A stretch of 64,000 bases of DNA from positions 1 through 64,000 of the forward strand of contig CACAMI010000004.1 in assembly GCA_902533625.1 (NCBI GenBank). The letters are read 5' to 3'. The notes beneath the pieces are model-generated. The model made no database searches. It had not been told where the DNA came from and worked only from the letters and a program-made list of their open reading frames with translations. The first letter of the stretch is position 1. Each line of letters begins with the position of its first letter. Positions 11,101 to 19,627 of the stretch are shown here, piece after piece. The DNA is from an uncultured Alphaproteobacteria bacterium (lineage in GTDB: Bacteria; Pseudomonadota; Alphaproteobacteria; Rhodobacterales; Rhodobacteraceae). A program made the translations under genes and the position numbers.

Positions 11101-11346
11101 ATTGGAGTCGGAAGGCGCTACTGCTAAAGCTCCAATAGTTGCACTACTAAAGAAACCATCTGAAATACATTCCCAATATGTTCCACCGTCTGTTGTCTTC
11201 CAAACACCACCAGCACAGGCCCCAAAATAAAAAGTCATTGGATTGGAATAATCTCCAGATACAGCAACTACCCGACCGCCTCTTGGTGGACCTATGCATC
11301 TCCAATTTAACTCTTTTGAATCAAAAATATTTTTTTCAGACGACAT
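8158..11346 (-). CDS. BNR/Asp-box repeat beta-propeller protein (sortilin/VPS10-like, 'glycosyl hydrolase' type)
   Basis: A 1062-residue protein whose first two thirds carry about eleven Asp-box (BNR) repeats, for example KTTDGG, KSEDAGRTW, RTIDGGKTW, RSMDSGETW, KSIDGGKNF and KTSDSGKTW. These build multi-bladed beta-propellers like those of sialidases, xyloglucanases and the VPS10/sortilin domain. The C-terminal third has a beta-sandwich-like part and a helical stretch. Homologues are often auto-named glycosyl hydrolase, but I see no catalytic set that proves this. No signal peptide or membrane anchor is visible, unusual for the class. Start ATG has an AAGGA Shine-Dalgarno. It follows the quinone oxidoreductase gene by 14 bp and precedes the MFS gene. 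Confidence 0.85.
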   Translation of the reverse strand: MSSEKNIFDSKELNWRCIGPPRGGRVVAVSGDYSNPMTFYFGACAGGVWKTTDGGTYWECISDGFFSSATIGALAVAPSDSNIIYAGTGETTIRIDVSFGDGMYKSEDAGRTWKHIGLEKTKHIGEIRVHPENPDIVFVAAFGDAFGPNKDRGVYRTIDGGKTWEKVLYVSQNAGAIDISMDMTNPRILFASTWEAKRQFWHLSSGGKGSKLFRSMDSGETWEAVSEKPGFAHGLLGKIGVTISSARQGKVYCLVEADDTNTGLYVSENYGESWKLTCPNRDLIHRPWYYTHIFSDPLNAETVYVTNFQMWKSIDGGKNFSEITTPHGDNHDLWIDPENPLRMIEGNDGGACVSFNGGDTWSTIYNQNTAQFYRMDIDNQYPYRVYATQQDNTSISVPSQAEWGMITMADCILPGTGESGFIAVNPKNPEITYVGAVGSSPGGNGALQRYDHKTRQMQLINVWPEEQLGIAPKNLKYRFAWTFPIIFSPHNSEIIYVGGNHVFKSENEGMNWKKISPDLSRNDKSKLDFSGGPLTPESAGAEQYATCSSLVESLHRKGEIWAATDDGLVHVTRNEGSTWKNVTPKDMPEWAYIGNIEISCHDPDTIYLSATRYKMSDYEPYLFKTSDSGKTWKKLNKNFPKNEITRVIRCDIKVPGLLFVGTETGIYTSLNDGKEWNRLSGKFPVVPVYDIKIKNSDLVVATHGRSFWILDNIEVFRQPMKLDDKFDIFPVPKTVRQNIHWSSGIFNGDGKDYSPAFGVSGASYMRTLADGTEERKYLDTGENPPNGAVIYFWLSNRVKNPNISIRIKNNKGKEIIRFENANDSKNKLKLIPGLNKFIWNLCEQGPIEQDKSLIKRKYEPFSKSSKLAGGSGVKVMPGNYQIELKVNESSKVISFEVIKDPRVMASKNDLEEQYNLAVDITNKLSELHIALNRIRLMSSQLEHMLRVTPDKKTTIESLILDLKKVEGSLVSINKETPSDVLRHPAGLDDTLKDLLSLIIIADAKPPQQSEEVSRGVFIKVDKILDDLDKLVETKVKKFNSDIGKLKPPVITAQSIFAPKTGW

Positions 11347-11360
11347 TTCTTTTCCTTTTG

Positions 11361-12329
11361 TTAAACTTTTAGAATTGAGCAGCCAACAGTTTTTCTGGCC
11401 GCCAGCTCTTCGTGGGCTTTCACAACATCTTTAAGCTCATAAGTTTGGTTGATTGGAATTGATAAACCCTTTTCTATTGCTTTAAATAAGGGTGATGCAA
11501 GGTCCTCAGTCAATTTTTGATCCGCAGTATGTGGTCCCAGTCCTGGCCTAGTTAAATAGAGTGATTTTGGGGCCAGAAAGGAAATTGGGCATGGTTCTGG
11601 CGAGCCTGAGGCAGCGCCAAACGAAGCTAAAGTTCCAAAATTAGAAAGGCATTTTAAAGAACCTTCGAAGGTATCTTTCCCAACACCATCATAAACAACA
11701 GGGACACCTTTCCCATCAGTAATTTCTATAACTCTTTGTGTAAAATCCTCTTCATTATAGTTAATAACGTGATCACAGCCGTAATCTTTTGCCAGTGAGG
11801 CTTTGCTACCATTGCTTACTGTTCCGATTACCGTTACACCAATTTGTTTTAGCCACTGACAGGCTATTAGGCCAACACCACCTGCAATAGCATGAAATAG
11901 AACTGTTTCACCACTTTTTACCTTATAAGTTCGGTTAATCAGATATGAGACCGTGAGACCTTTTAAGAGCATTGCTGCAGCAATTTCATCTGAAATATTT
12001 TCAGGAAGTTTTATAAGGCCTTCAGCTGGGAAAACTCTTTGTTCCACGTATGACCCTGGACTTCCCATAACATATCCGACACGATCCCCAATTTTAATAT
12101 CTTTTACTAGATCACCTTTAGCTACCACTTTACCAACAGCTTCCATTCCAATTCCCGATGGTAGTTTGAGTGGGTAACTGCCTGAACGATGATAAATATC
12201 AATAAAATTCAGACCGACAACCGACTGTTTGATTAGTACATCTTTTGACCCAACTTCAGGTAATTCTATTGGTCCCCATTTCATAACTTCCGGATCTCCG
12301 TGCTCGCGTATAATTATCCCGTTTGTCAT
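11361..12329 (-). CDS. NADPH:quinone oxidoreductase (zeta-crystallin-like MDR)
   Basis: Medium-chain dehydrogenase/reductase without the zinc-ligand cysteines, matching the quinone oxidoreductase (Qor) subfamily: 322 residues, GroES-like N-terminal fold (QSVVGLNFIDIYHRSG) and a Rossmann domain with AGGVGLIACQWLKQIG. It would reduce quinones or alpha,beta-unsaturated carbonyls with NADPH in the cytoplasm. A clear AGGAG Shine-Dalgarno precedes the ATG. It is the promoter-proximal gene of the qor-BNR-MFS-GMC cluster and is divergent from the carbonic anhydrase gene. Confidence 0.9.
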   Translation of the reverse strand: MTNGIIIREHGDPEVMKWGPIELPEVGSKDVLIKQSVVGLNFIDIYHRSGSYPLKLPSGIGMEAVGKVVAKGDLVKDIKIGDRVGYVMGSPGSYVEQRVFPAEGLIKLPENISDEIAAAMLLKGLTVSYLINRTYKVKSGETVLFHAIAGGVGLIACQWLKQIGVTVIGTVSNGSKASLAKDYGCDHVINYNEEDFTQRVIEITDGKGVPVVYDGVGKDTFEGSLKCLSNFGTLASFGAASGSPEPCPISFLAPKSLYLTRPGLGPHTADQKLTEDLASPLFKAIEKGLSIPINQTYELKDVVKAHEELAARKTVGCSILKV

Positions 12330-12442
12330 AAGTTTCTCCTATATTCATCTTTCAATCCTCTGAAAATTATTTATAAAATACAAGTTATATTATTTGAATT
12401 CTTGGGGTTTAAGCTTTTTTATTTAGCTAAAATTTATTTGAA

Positions 12443-13102
12443 ATGGATGATTTATTTGTAAAGCCGCTTCCGACCTCTTTATTGAATAGATATAAAGGTT
12501 GGAAAGCAACACAGTTTGAAGAAAATAAAGTTTGGTATAAGAGGCTTGCCGATGAAGGGCAAAAACCGAGAGCAATGATAATTTCCTGTTGCGATAGCCG
12601 CGTCCATGCGACTTCAATTTTTGGTGCAGATATGGGAGAATTTTTTATTCACCGAAATATTGCGAATCTTGTGCCACCATTCAAAGTTGATATGGAATAT
12701 CACGGGACTTCTGCTGCCGTTGAATATGCAATAAAAAACTTAAAGATTCCGCATTTAATAGTGCTCGGTCATTCTAATTGTGGGGGAATCAAAGGAGGAT
12801 ATGAACAATCTCAAAAAAACAATAAGAATGATATTTTCGAAAAAAGTTTTGTTTCTCAGTGGCTTAAGATCCTAGAGCCTGCAATAAAAAACTTAAAGGA
12901 AGGTACAACGAAGGAAGTAGCTATAAGTGAGTTAGAAAAAAAAGCTATTTTAGTGTCCATAAGTAATTTACTTACTTTCCCATTTGTAAAGGAGAGTGTT
13001 GAAGACGGTAGCCTATCCTTACATGCGCTTTGGCAAAATATTGCTACGGGAAGTTTAGAACAATATAATTCTGGAACCAATTTTTTTGAGAAAGTAGAAT
13101 AA
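12443..13102 (+). CDS. Beta-class carbonic anhydrase
   Basis: Interconverts CO2 and bicarbonate in the cytoplasm. The protein has all beta-class landmarks: the first zinc Cys and the Asp-Arg dyad in CCDSRV, the HRNIAN strand, and the His and second Cys zinc ligands in VLGHSNCGGIKGG. At 219 residues it is of normal length. It lies alone, divergent from the quinone oxidoreductase gene across a 113-bp AT-rich promoter region and converging on the PPOX flavoprotein gene one base away. No bicarbonate transporter is adjacent, so a housekeeping role in supplying bicarbonate or CO2 is most likely. Confidence 0.95.
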   Translation: MDDLFVKPLPTSLLNRYKGWKATQFEENKVWYKRLADEGQKPRAMIISCCDSRVHATSIFGADMGEFFIHRNIANLVPPFKVDMEYHGTSAAVEYAIKNLKIPHLIVLGHSNCGGIKGGYEQSQKNNKNDIFEKSFVSQWLKILEPAIKNLKEGTTKEVAISELEKKAILVSISNLLTFPFVKESVEDGSLSLHALWQNIATGSLEQYNSGTNFFEKVE

Positions 13103-13103
13103 T

Positions 13104-13700
13104 TTAATAGAGACTTTTCTCATAAATTTTATTCACTTCTTTTTCGTTCGTTGCTAAAGATTTCAATCCAGTTTGATCTTCAATTATATTATAAAGGCTT
13201 TCGATAGGACGATCTTTGGGCCACTTTTCAGGTTGCCAAAGCTCAGATCTTATTAAGGCTTTGCCACAGTGAAATCCAACAGTATCGATTGTTATTCTTG
13301 TCACTGTCTTTGGAAGTCTGTTTTTAATTTTGTGATTATCTAGAACTATTTTCGCTGATGTAATTTCAGCTGTACCTTGAATTCTAAGCGTTTCAGTAAC
13401 ATTTGTGATAAAAAATAACAAAGCTACCTTTGGGTTGATGGAAATATTCAGAAGGCCATCAATCCTGTTATTTCCAGGTCGATCTGGTATTTCTAATACA
13501 TTCTTATTGATTACTTTTACAAATCCCTTTGGGTCGCCTTTTGGAGATAAATCAATAGATTTTTCATTTGTCGTTCCTAAAATTAAAAACGAAGAATTTT
13601 TGATAAATTGTATGCAGTGACTATCCAAATGAGGTAAAATTTTTTCAACTGCTCTTTGGGATGGAGGTCCATATAGGCTCCTTAGTTCTTCTGGACTCAT
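13104..13700 (-). CDS. Pyridoxamine 5'-phosphate oxidase-family FMN protein (MSMEG_1061 type)
   Basis: A 198-residue split-barrel flavoprotein. The core runs from SSFLILGTTN through DLSPKGDPKGFV and IPDRPGNNRIDGLLNI, the pattern seen in the MSMEG_1061-like PPOX group, and ends with HCGKALIRSELWQPEKW. That C-terminal motif differs from true PdxH enzymes, so B6 synthesis is unlikely; related proteins bind FMN or F420 and have poorly known reductase roles. The gene is monocistronic, converging on the carbonic anhydrase gene and divergent from the YtoQ gene. Confidence 0.8.
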   Translation of the reverse strand: MSPEELRSLYGPPSQRAVEKILPHLDSHCIQFIKNSSFLILGTTNEKSIDLSPKGDPKGFVKVINKNVLEIPDRPGNNRIDGLLNISINPKVALLFFITNVTETLRIQGTAEITSAKIVLDNHKIKNRLPKTVTRITIDTVGFHCGKALIRSELWQPEKWPKDRPIESLYNIIEDQTGLKSLATNEKEVNKIYEKSLY

Positions 13701-13822
13701 TTTTTATTCCTCGCCATTTTTGAAAGTAAATTATTTATGCTAATTCTAATTTATCTCTCTAGAAATTTTCTTTCAAAATATTATATAATGATCATAAACC
13801 TATAGTAAGGAAAATATTCAAG

Positions 13823-14269
13823 ATGTCATGGAATGTATATCTCTCTGGTGAAATTCATACGGACTGGCGAGAGAAAATTGAAAATGGGGCTCGTCATTTA
13901 GATATAAAATTTACTTGCCCAGTAACTGACCATCAGGCGTCAGATGACTGTGGTTCCGCAATATTAGGACCAGAAACACAGAAATTTTGGCATGATAGAA
14001 AGGGGGCAGGTATCAATGCGGTTAGGACCCGGAAACTTTTAATGGACGCAGACATTGTTGTAGTCAGGTTTGGTGAAAAATATAAGCAGTGGAATGCAGC
14101 GTTTGAGGCTGGGGTTGCTTCTGCTTTAGGCAAATCTTTAATTGTTCTTCATGTAGAGGAACATCAACACGCTTTAAAGGAAGTGGATGCTGCTGCATTA
14201 GCTGTGGCTTCCTCCACCGAAGAAGTGGTAAGAATATTATCTTATGTAATCACTGGAAAATTGAGGTAG
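13823..14269 (+). CDS. YtoQ family protein
   Basis: A 148-residue protein matching the uncharacterised YtoQ family. Recognisable stretches are NVYLSGEIHTDWR at the start and DADIVVVRFGEKYKQWNAAF followed by EAGVASALGK near the middle. The fold resembles nucleoside 2-deoxyribosyltransferases, but function is not established. Only three bases separate it from the downstream CIA30 gene, so the two are probably co-transcribed from the 122-bp intergenic region shared with the PPOX gene. Confidence 0.85.
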   Translation: MSWNVYLSGEIHTDWREKIENGARHLDIKFTCPVTDHQASDDCGSAILGPETQKFWHDRKGAGINAVRTRKLLMDADIVVVRFGEKYKQWNAAFEAGVASALGKSLIVLHVEEHQHALKEVDAAALAVASSTEEVVRILSYVITGKLR

Positions 14270-14272
14270 TTA

Positions 14273-14827
14273 ATGAAAATTTTTTTCTTAAAGGTAGTCT
14301 TCTTAATCTTTTTACACACAATGCCTACCTATGCTGGAGACCAAGATAAGATGATAGATGATTTTACTAAAAATTCAGATAAGCGCTGGGAGTTTTTTAC
14401 TGATCAAGTCATGGGAGGTGTTTCTGAAGGTACAGCTAGTATACTCTCGGATAGCAATGAATCATATGTAAGGTTAGAAGGCTTGGTTAGCACAGCCAAT
14501 AATGGAGGCTTTATTCAGATTAGGCGAGACTTAAGAGATGGTCCAAAAGAGGCGAAAGGTTTGCTTTTAAAAGTAAAGGGTAATGGAGAGAATTATTATA
14601 TTCATCTAAGGACAGGTGGTACCGTTCTTCCGTGGCAATATTATCAGATCAGCTTCCCCACTTCAAAAAATTGGGATGAAATAAAACTTCCATTCTCAAA
14701 GTTTGAAAGGTCTAGTTCTTGGATAAGTAAGAAAATAAGTGGGGATAAGATTAAGACTATTGGCATAGTTGCTTACGGTAAGAATCATAACGCTGTTTTG
14801 GATGTGTCTTACCTATCATTTTACTAG
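14273..14827 (+). CDS. CIA30 domain protein, exported
   Basis: 184 residues with an N-terminal signal peptide (hydrophobic FFLKVVFLIFLHTMPTYAG) and a mature part matching the CIA30 / complex I intermediate-associated domain: MIDDFTKNSDKRWEFFTDQV then MGGVSEG near the start and YYQISFPTSKNWDEIKLPF in the core. This jelly-roll fold resembles carbohydrate-binding modules. In bacteria its role is unknown; the eukaryotic relative helps assemble respiratory complex I, but a periplasmic location makes that unlikely here. It follows the YtoQ gene by 3 bp and converges on lepA. Confidence 0.85.
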   Translation: MKIFFLKVVFLIFLHTMPTYAGDQDKMIDDFTKNSDKRWEFFTDQVMGGVSEGTASILSDSNESYVRLEGLVSTANNGGFIQIRRDLRDGPKEAKGLLLKVKGNGENYYIHLRTGGTVLPWQYYQISFPTSKNWDEIKLPFSKFERSSSWISKKISGDKIKTIGIVAYGKNHNAVLDVSYLSFY

Positions 14828-14856
14828 AGATTGATAAGTTAGTAATTTTTTGGGAG

Positions 14857-16656
14857 CTAATTATCTAACTTTAAGGCACTTATGAATGCTTCTTGAGGTA
14901 TTTCTACCCTCCCAAACTGGCGCATCTTTTTTTTCCCAGCTTTTTGTTTATCAAGGAGTTTCCTTTTTCTAGTTACATCACCACCATAACATTTGGCAGT
15001 CACATCTTTTCGAAGTGCAGAAATAGTCTCGCGTGCTATTACTCTTCCACCAATTGCAGCTTGAATTGGGACTTTGAACATATGCTGAGGAATAAGCTCT
15101 TTAAGTTTTTCACACATAGCTCTTCCTCTGGTCTCGGATCTACCTCTGTGCACCATTATGGATAATGCGTCTACAGGCTCTTCATTAACTAGTATTTGCA
15201 TTTTAACTAGGTCATCTTGTGAGTACTTTTCCATTTGGTAGTCAAAACTTGCATAACCTTTTGTTACAGATTTCAATTTATCATAAAAATCAAAAACGAC
15301 TTCGTTCAAAGGCAAATCATAAACTACCATTGCTCTAGCCCCAGCGTAGGTTAGATCCAGTTGTATCCCCCGCCGATCTTGGCATAGTTTTAATACGTCT
15401 CCCAAATATTCATCGGGCACCAGTATCGTTGCTTTAATTCTTGGTTCCTCTATATGACTAATCTTTACAGCATCTGGGATATCAGCTGGGTTATGAAGCT
15501 CTTGTATTGAGCCATCTGTGGTATGAATATGATAGATTACGCTTGGTGCAGTTGTGATCAGCTCAATGTTATATTCCCTTTCTACTCTATCTCGAATTAC
15601 CTCTAAATGTAGCAAGCCCAAAAACCCACACCGGAACCCAAATCCGAGTGCTGCTGAGCTTTCCATTTCATAAGAAAACGAAGCATCATTTAAGGCTAGT
15701 TTTTCTATAGCCTCTCTTAAGCTTTCAAATTCAGAAGTATCTACCGGGAAAAGTCCGCAAAATACAACTGGTTGAGAAGGTTTATAACCCGGCAATGCTT
15801 CATCGCATGGGTTTCTTTCATGAGTGACTGTATCTCCAACCCTAGTATCCCTTACTTGTTTAATTGATGCTGTAATAACCCCTATTTCTCCAGGTCCTAG
15901 ACAGTCAATATCTTCCATTTCGGGAGTTAATACAGCTACTCTATCTACATTGTATGTAGCTCCTGTTTTAATCATTCTTATTTTTTCACCTTTTTTTAAC
16001 TTTCCATCTTGAATACGTACGAGCACCACTACTCCCAGATATGGATCATACCAACTATCAACCAGCATAGCTTTAAGGGGAGAGTTCAAATTTCCTTTTG
16101 GGGGTGGGAGAAAGTTAACAATTGCCTCAAGAACATTTTTAATTCCCAAGCCTGTTTTTGCTGATATTTCAATTGCATTGCTTGCATCAATTCCGATTAC
16201 ATCTTCAATTTGACCTTTTACTCTTTCGCAGTCTGCAGCAGGTAAATCTACTTTATTTAATATTGGAACTATTTCATGATCTGCTTCAATCGCAGTATAA
16301 ACATTAGCAAGAGTTTGAGCTTCTACCCCTTGGGATGCGTCAACGATTAGCAAAGATCCCTCAACAGCTTTCATTGACCGCGAAACTTCATATGCAAAAT
16401 CTACATGACCAGGAGTATCAATTAGATTAAGTATAAATTTCTCCCCATTTTCTGCTGTGTAACTTAATCTAACTGTATTAGCTTTTATTGTTATTCCACG
16501 CTCTCTCTCTATATCCATTGAATCCAAGATTTGTTCTTTCATGTCTCTTCCAGATACGGTTTGAGTTGTTTCAATTAATCGATCCGCAAGGGTTGATTTT
16601 CCGTGATCAATGTGAGCCACTATAGAGAAGTTTCTTATGTTGTTTAGATCAACCAT
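14857..16656 (-). CDS. lepA: Elongation factor 4 (LepA) GTPase
   Basis: Translational GTPase that back-translocates or remodels stalled ribosomes. The G1 motif (AHIDHGKS), G2/effector region ([12 protein letters not shown]), G3 (DTPGHVDF) and G4 (NKVDLP) are all present, followed by domains II-IV and the LepA-specific C-terminal region with [19 protein letters not shown] chose ATG 16656 ([10 protein letters not shown]) because GGAG sits 9 bases upstream; the frame extends to a TTG at 16671. The next gene upstream on the same strand is rpmB, 89 bp away. Confidence 0.97.
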   Translation of the reverse strand: MVDLNNIRNFSIVAHIDHGKSTLADRLIETTQTVSGRDMKEQILDSMDIERERGITIKANTVRLSYTAENGEKFILNLIDTPGHVDFAYEVSRSMKAVEGSLLIVDASQGVEAQTLANVYTAIEADHEIVPILNKVDLPAADCERVKGQIEDVIGIDASNAIEISAKTGLGIKNVLEAIVNFLPPPKGNLNSPLKAMLVDSWYDPYLGVVVLVRIQDGKLKKGEKIRMIKTGATYNVDRVAVLTPEMEDIDCLGPGEIGVITASIKQVRDTRVGDTVTHERNPCDEALPGYKPSQPVVFCGLFPVDTSEFESLREAIEKLALNDASFSYEMESSAALGFGFRCGFLGLLHLEVIRDRVEREYNIELITTAPSVIYHIHTTDGSIQELHNPADIPDAVKISHIEEPRIKATILVPDEYLGDVLKLCQDRRGIQLDLTYAGARAMVVYDLPLNEVVFDFYDKLKSVTKGYASFDYQMEKYSQDDLVKMQILVNEEPVDALSIMVHRGRSETRGRAMCEKLKELIPQHMFKVPIQAAIGGRVIARETISALRKDVTAKCYGGDVTRKRKLLDKQKAGKKKMRQFGRVEIPQEAFISALKLDN

Positions 16657-16745
16657 AGATGAATGCTCCAACTATTATTTCTTGCGTCGGTTAACATTGT
16701 CTCAATAAAGTCGATTTAGACAGGGTTCCAGTATAGGTATTGTTT

Positions 16746-17033
16746 CTATGTTGGTACTTTTGTTGAAACAATTTGTCTCTTAATCTTTAATGCATTTGCT
16801 GATAAGACGTCATCCTTTGCTCTAATTAAGAATGGATCAAGGCCACCTTTTGCATCAACTGTCCTTAAAGCCGAAGTAGCGACCTTGAATTTAAAGGATC
16901 TTCCCAATAATTCTGAGTTAAGAGTAACGTTGCTTAAATTAGGAAGAAATCTTCTCTTTGTCCTATTTTTTGCATGGCTTACGTTATTGCCTACCTGAAC
17001 CGTTTTACCTGTTAATTCACATTTTCTGGACAT
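16746..17033 (-). CDS. rpmB: 50S ribosomal protein L28
   Basis: 95 residues beginning [20 protein letters not shown], the L28 signature, then the basic stretch [11 protein letters not shown]. It belongs to the large ribosomal subunit near the exit-tunnel side. A GGAAGT Shine-Dalgarno precedes the ATG. It is a single gene in this region, followed by lepA on the same strand. The length and the C-terminal ALKIKRQIV region are like other alphaproteobacterial L28 proteins. Confidence 0.96.
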   Translation of the reverse strand: MSRKCELTGKTVQVGNNVSHAKNRTKRRFLPNLSNVTLNSELLGRSFKFKVATSALRTVDAKGGLDPFLIRAKDDVLSANALKIKRQIVSTKVPT

Positions 17034-17128
17034 TATACTTCCGATATTAGCTACGATAAATTGGCTGTGTTGTACCCTTCATTATGTTATTCGTCAAGAC
17101 ATACATTTAACATCAGAGAATAATAAAA

Positions 17129-18349
17129 TTAGCCTCCAGCAAATTTATTTTCTTTGTTATACATTATCATCTCTTCGCTCATCTCCAAATGAAGTTTGTC
17201 TAATTTATATGGGTTACTTTTTGCCACTACTTCATTTAATTCTATGCCTAAACCTGGTCCCTCTGGAGGCTTAATAAATCCATCTTCCCAAAGAATTTCC
17301 TTGGTTATTAAATCTCTTTGAAAGCCTTCTCCAGTTTTAATACTTTCAATTATTAATAGGTTTGGGATGCTTGCGCCAAAATGAATATTAGCCGCCCATT
17401 CCAGCGGTCCAGCATAGAGGTGTGGGGCCATAGAGGCATTATAGGTTTCTGCTAAAACAGCAATTTTTTTTGCTTCCCAAATTCCGCCAACTCGGCCAAG
17501 GGCTGGTTGCAAAATGTTTGCTGCTCCAAACTTTAAGACTTGGCTAAATTCTTGCTTTGTGGTTAGTCTTTCTCCAGTTGCTATTGGAATTTTTGTTGAT
17601 TTGGCTACTTTGGCCATCTCTTCCGGATTATCAGGAGGGATAGGCTCCTCAAACCATAAGGGGTCATATGGTTCAATTTTTCGCGCTAACCTGCAAGCTC
17701 CAGAAGTCGTAAATTGTCCGTGAGTGCCAAATAAAAGATCAGCTTTATAGCCTACCGCTTTTCTAATTTCTTTGCAAAATCTCTCTGATCTTTCTAAATC
17801 AGACATACTTGGTTGATGCCCGTCAAAAATAGTATATGGACCGGCTGGGTCAAACTTAACAGCGGTAAACCCAAGCGCTACGTATTTTTCTGCAACAGCT
17901 GCTGAAGCGATAGGGTCAGAATAGAAGGTAGCAGGATCCTCAGCATCTTTTGGGTACAAATATGAATAACTTCTTAGGCGTTCGTTTACTTGACCTCCCA
18001 GCAACTTATATATTGGCTGATCATAACTCTTACCAATTATATCCCAACAGGCTATTTCCATTCCTGAGAATGCTCCAATGATGGTTGGGTCTGGTCTTTG
18101 AGAAAATCCAGAGGAGTAAACTTTTCTGAACATCAATTCAATATTTCTTGGATCCTCGTCTAATAGGTATCGTTCGAAAACGTCTTTAATAACACTTGTC
18201 ATGGTGGACGGACCTACAGAAGCCGCATAGCATTCCCCATACCCAATTACACCGCATTTGGTTGTGAGCTTAACAAATTGGAAGTATTTGCCTCCTATAA
18301 ATGGAGGCTTATTACCTACGACAAATACCTCTAAATCCTTTAATTTCAT
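17129..18349 (-). CDS. Mandelate racemase/muconate lactonizing enzyme family protein
   Basis: Enolase-superfamily protein of 406 residues with the capping N-terminal domain and a (beta/alpha)7beta barrel. Metal and acid/base positions recognisable are FEEP (second ligand), ATGERL (third ligand) and APHLY (barrel His). Where sugar-acid dehydratases have DxHG, this protein reads GTHGQ, so the first acidic ligand is Gly while the His remains. Family members dehydrate or racemise sugar acids; the substrate is unknown. Start ATG 18349 is chosen because GGA precedes it and it removes an overlap with the alcohol dehydrogenase gene, whose stop is 19 bp upstream. The two are probably one operon. Confidence 0.85.
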   Translation of the reverse strand: MKLKDLEVFVVGNKPPFIGGKYFQFVKLTTKCGVIGYGECYAASVGPSTMTSVIKDVFERYLLDEDPRNIELMFRKVYSSGFSQRPDPTIIGAFSGMEIACWDIIGKSYDQPIYKLLGGQVNERLRSYSYLYPKDAEDPATFYSDPIASAAVAEKYVALGFTAVKFDPAGPYTIFDGHQPSMSDLERSERFCKEIRKAVGYKADLLFGTHGQFTTSGACRLARKIEPYDPLWFEEPIPPDNPEEMAKVAKSTKIPIATGERLTTKQEFSQVLKFGAANILQPALGRVGGIWEAKKIAVLAETYNASMAPHLYAGPLEWAANIHFGASIPNLLIIESIKTGEGFQRDLITKEILWEDGFIKPPEGPGLGIELNEVVAKSNPYKLDKLHLEMSEEMIMYNKENKFAGG

Positions 18350-18368
18350 GTTTATTCCAAATAAAAAA

Positions 18369-19451
18369 TCATTCGAATATGACAACATTTCGTTTGGCGT
18401 CTCCACGACGAGTCTCATTTATCGCTTCATTTATATTTTCCAAGCTATATCGCCCACTTATTAACTCTTCCAATTTAAAATTTCCACTTCTCCAAAGTTC
18501 AATCAACATAGGGACATCTCTTTCTATCATAGATTGGCCCATCTTGGAGCCTTTAATAGAAATATTATTTCCAGCTATGTCTAAAACGTCATAGGGTATC
18601 AAGGAGTCTTTAGATGGAGGCATGCCAACTAAAATAGCAGATCCACCCTTTTTCAGATATTTCAATGCATCCTTAAATAATTGCCCCACGCCAACTGTGA
18701 TAAAGACATAATCTACTCCTTCTCCCTTAGTCAGCTTCATGACTTCCTTAAGCAAATTTTTTTCTCCGCCGTGAAGACAGTCTGTTGCACCAAATGTCTT
18801 TGCTATATCTAATTTTTTTTCTGAGATATCTACAGCTATAATCTTTGCTGCCTTTCTCATTTTTGCTCCCTGTAATGCATTTAAACCGACTCCACCGCAG
18901 CCAAAAACCATAGCTGTCTGACCTTTAGAAAGACCTGCCGTATTAGAAACAGCTCCAAAACCTGTTATTACTCCGCAAGCCAGCAGTGAAGCAATGTCAA
19001 AAGGTATATCGTCTGGCAGTTTTACACATTGGCTTTCTTGCACAATAACCTTTTCGGCGAAGGCTCCTACTTTGATTCCTCGGACAAATTTTTCTCCTTT
19101 GTGATTAGATAAGGGGGTGTACTCGTCATCCCAAGTAAAATTACATGATGTTGGATCTGAATCTGTGCAGGCGCTACATACTTTACAGCTCCTAATAAGG
19201 GTTACTAGAACTTTTTCTCCAAGGTTAAGATGCTTAACTTTTGATCCTAGTTTAGTTATAATTCCGGACGCTTCGTGACCGTATATTGCAGGCATCTTGT
19301 CTTTCCAAATTCCATCCATTGAAGAAATATCAGAATGACAGATCGCACTTGCCTTTAAGGTGACTTCGATTTCATTTTCATTTGGGTCACAGAGAATAAC
19401 TTCTTCAATAGTCAAAGGTTTTTTGTATTCTCTGCATACTGCTGCTTTCAT
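18369..19451 (-). CDS. Zinc-dependent alcohol dehydrogenase (MDR)
   Basis: A 360-residue NAD(P)-dependent alcohol dehydrogenase with both zinc sites. Catalytic ligands lie in ICHSD and GHEASG plus the Cys in LLACGV; the structural zinc is bound by the four cysteines of SCKVCSACTDSDPTSC. The Rossmann motif is VFGCGGVGLNAL. The shape is close to class III (glutathione-dependent formaldehyde) dehydrogenases, but it is not clearly FrmA. ATG 19451 has an AAGGA ribosome site; the frame is open to 19508. It precedes the enolase-superfamily gene, suggesting paired steps on a sugar acid or polyol. Confidence 0.88.
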   Translation of the reverse strand: MKAAVCREYKKPLTIEEVILCDPNENEIEVTLKASAICHSDISSMDGIWKDKMPAIYGHEASGIITKLGSKVKHLNLGEKVLVTLIRSCKVCSACTDSDPTSCNFTWDDEYTPLSNHKGEKFVRGIKVGAFAEKVIVQESQCVKLPDDIPFDIASLLACGVITGFGAVSNTAGLSKGQTAMVFGCGGVGLNALQGAKMRKAAKIIAVDISEKKLDIAKTFGATDCLHGGEKNLLKEVMKLTKGEGVDYVFITVGVGQLFKDALKYLKKGGSAILVGMPPSKDSLIPYDVLDIAGNNISIKGSKMGQSMIERDVPMLIELWRSGNFKLEELISGRYSLENINEAINETRRGDAKRNVVIFE

Positions 19452-19627
19452 TTTTTTCTCTTTCCTTAAGGTAACAATTTCTTTTAATAAAGAATAATGC
19501 AAGAACAATATGAATTTATATTTAAAGGATCAAGAATAGTATAATTGAAATAGTTTAGATTTGCTCTTGGTAGCATTTTTGCTTATTAAGTTAGATAAAG
19601 TTTTAATGGATATTGTGGACATCTAAT

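Noticed and set aside
14836-14871. Imperfect hairpin between CIA30 and lepA as a bidirectional terminator
   Set aside because: Bulged stem and no T run on either side.
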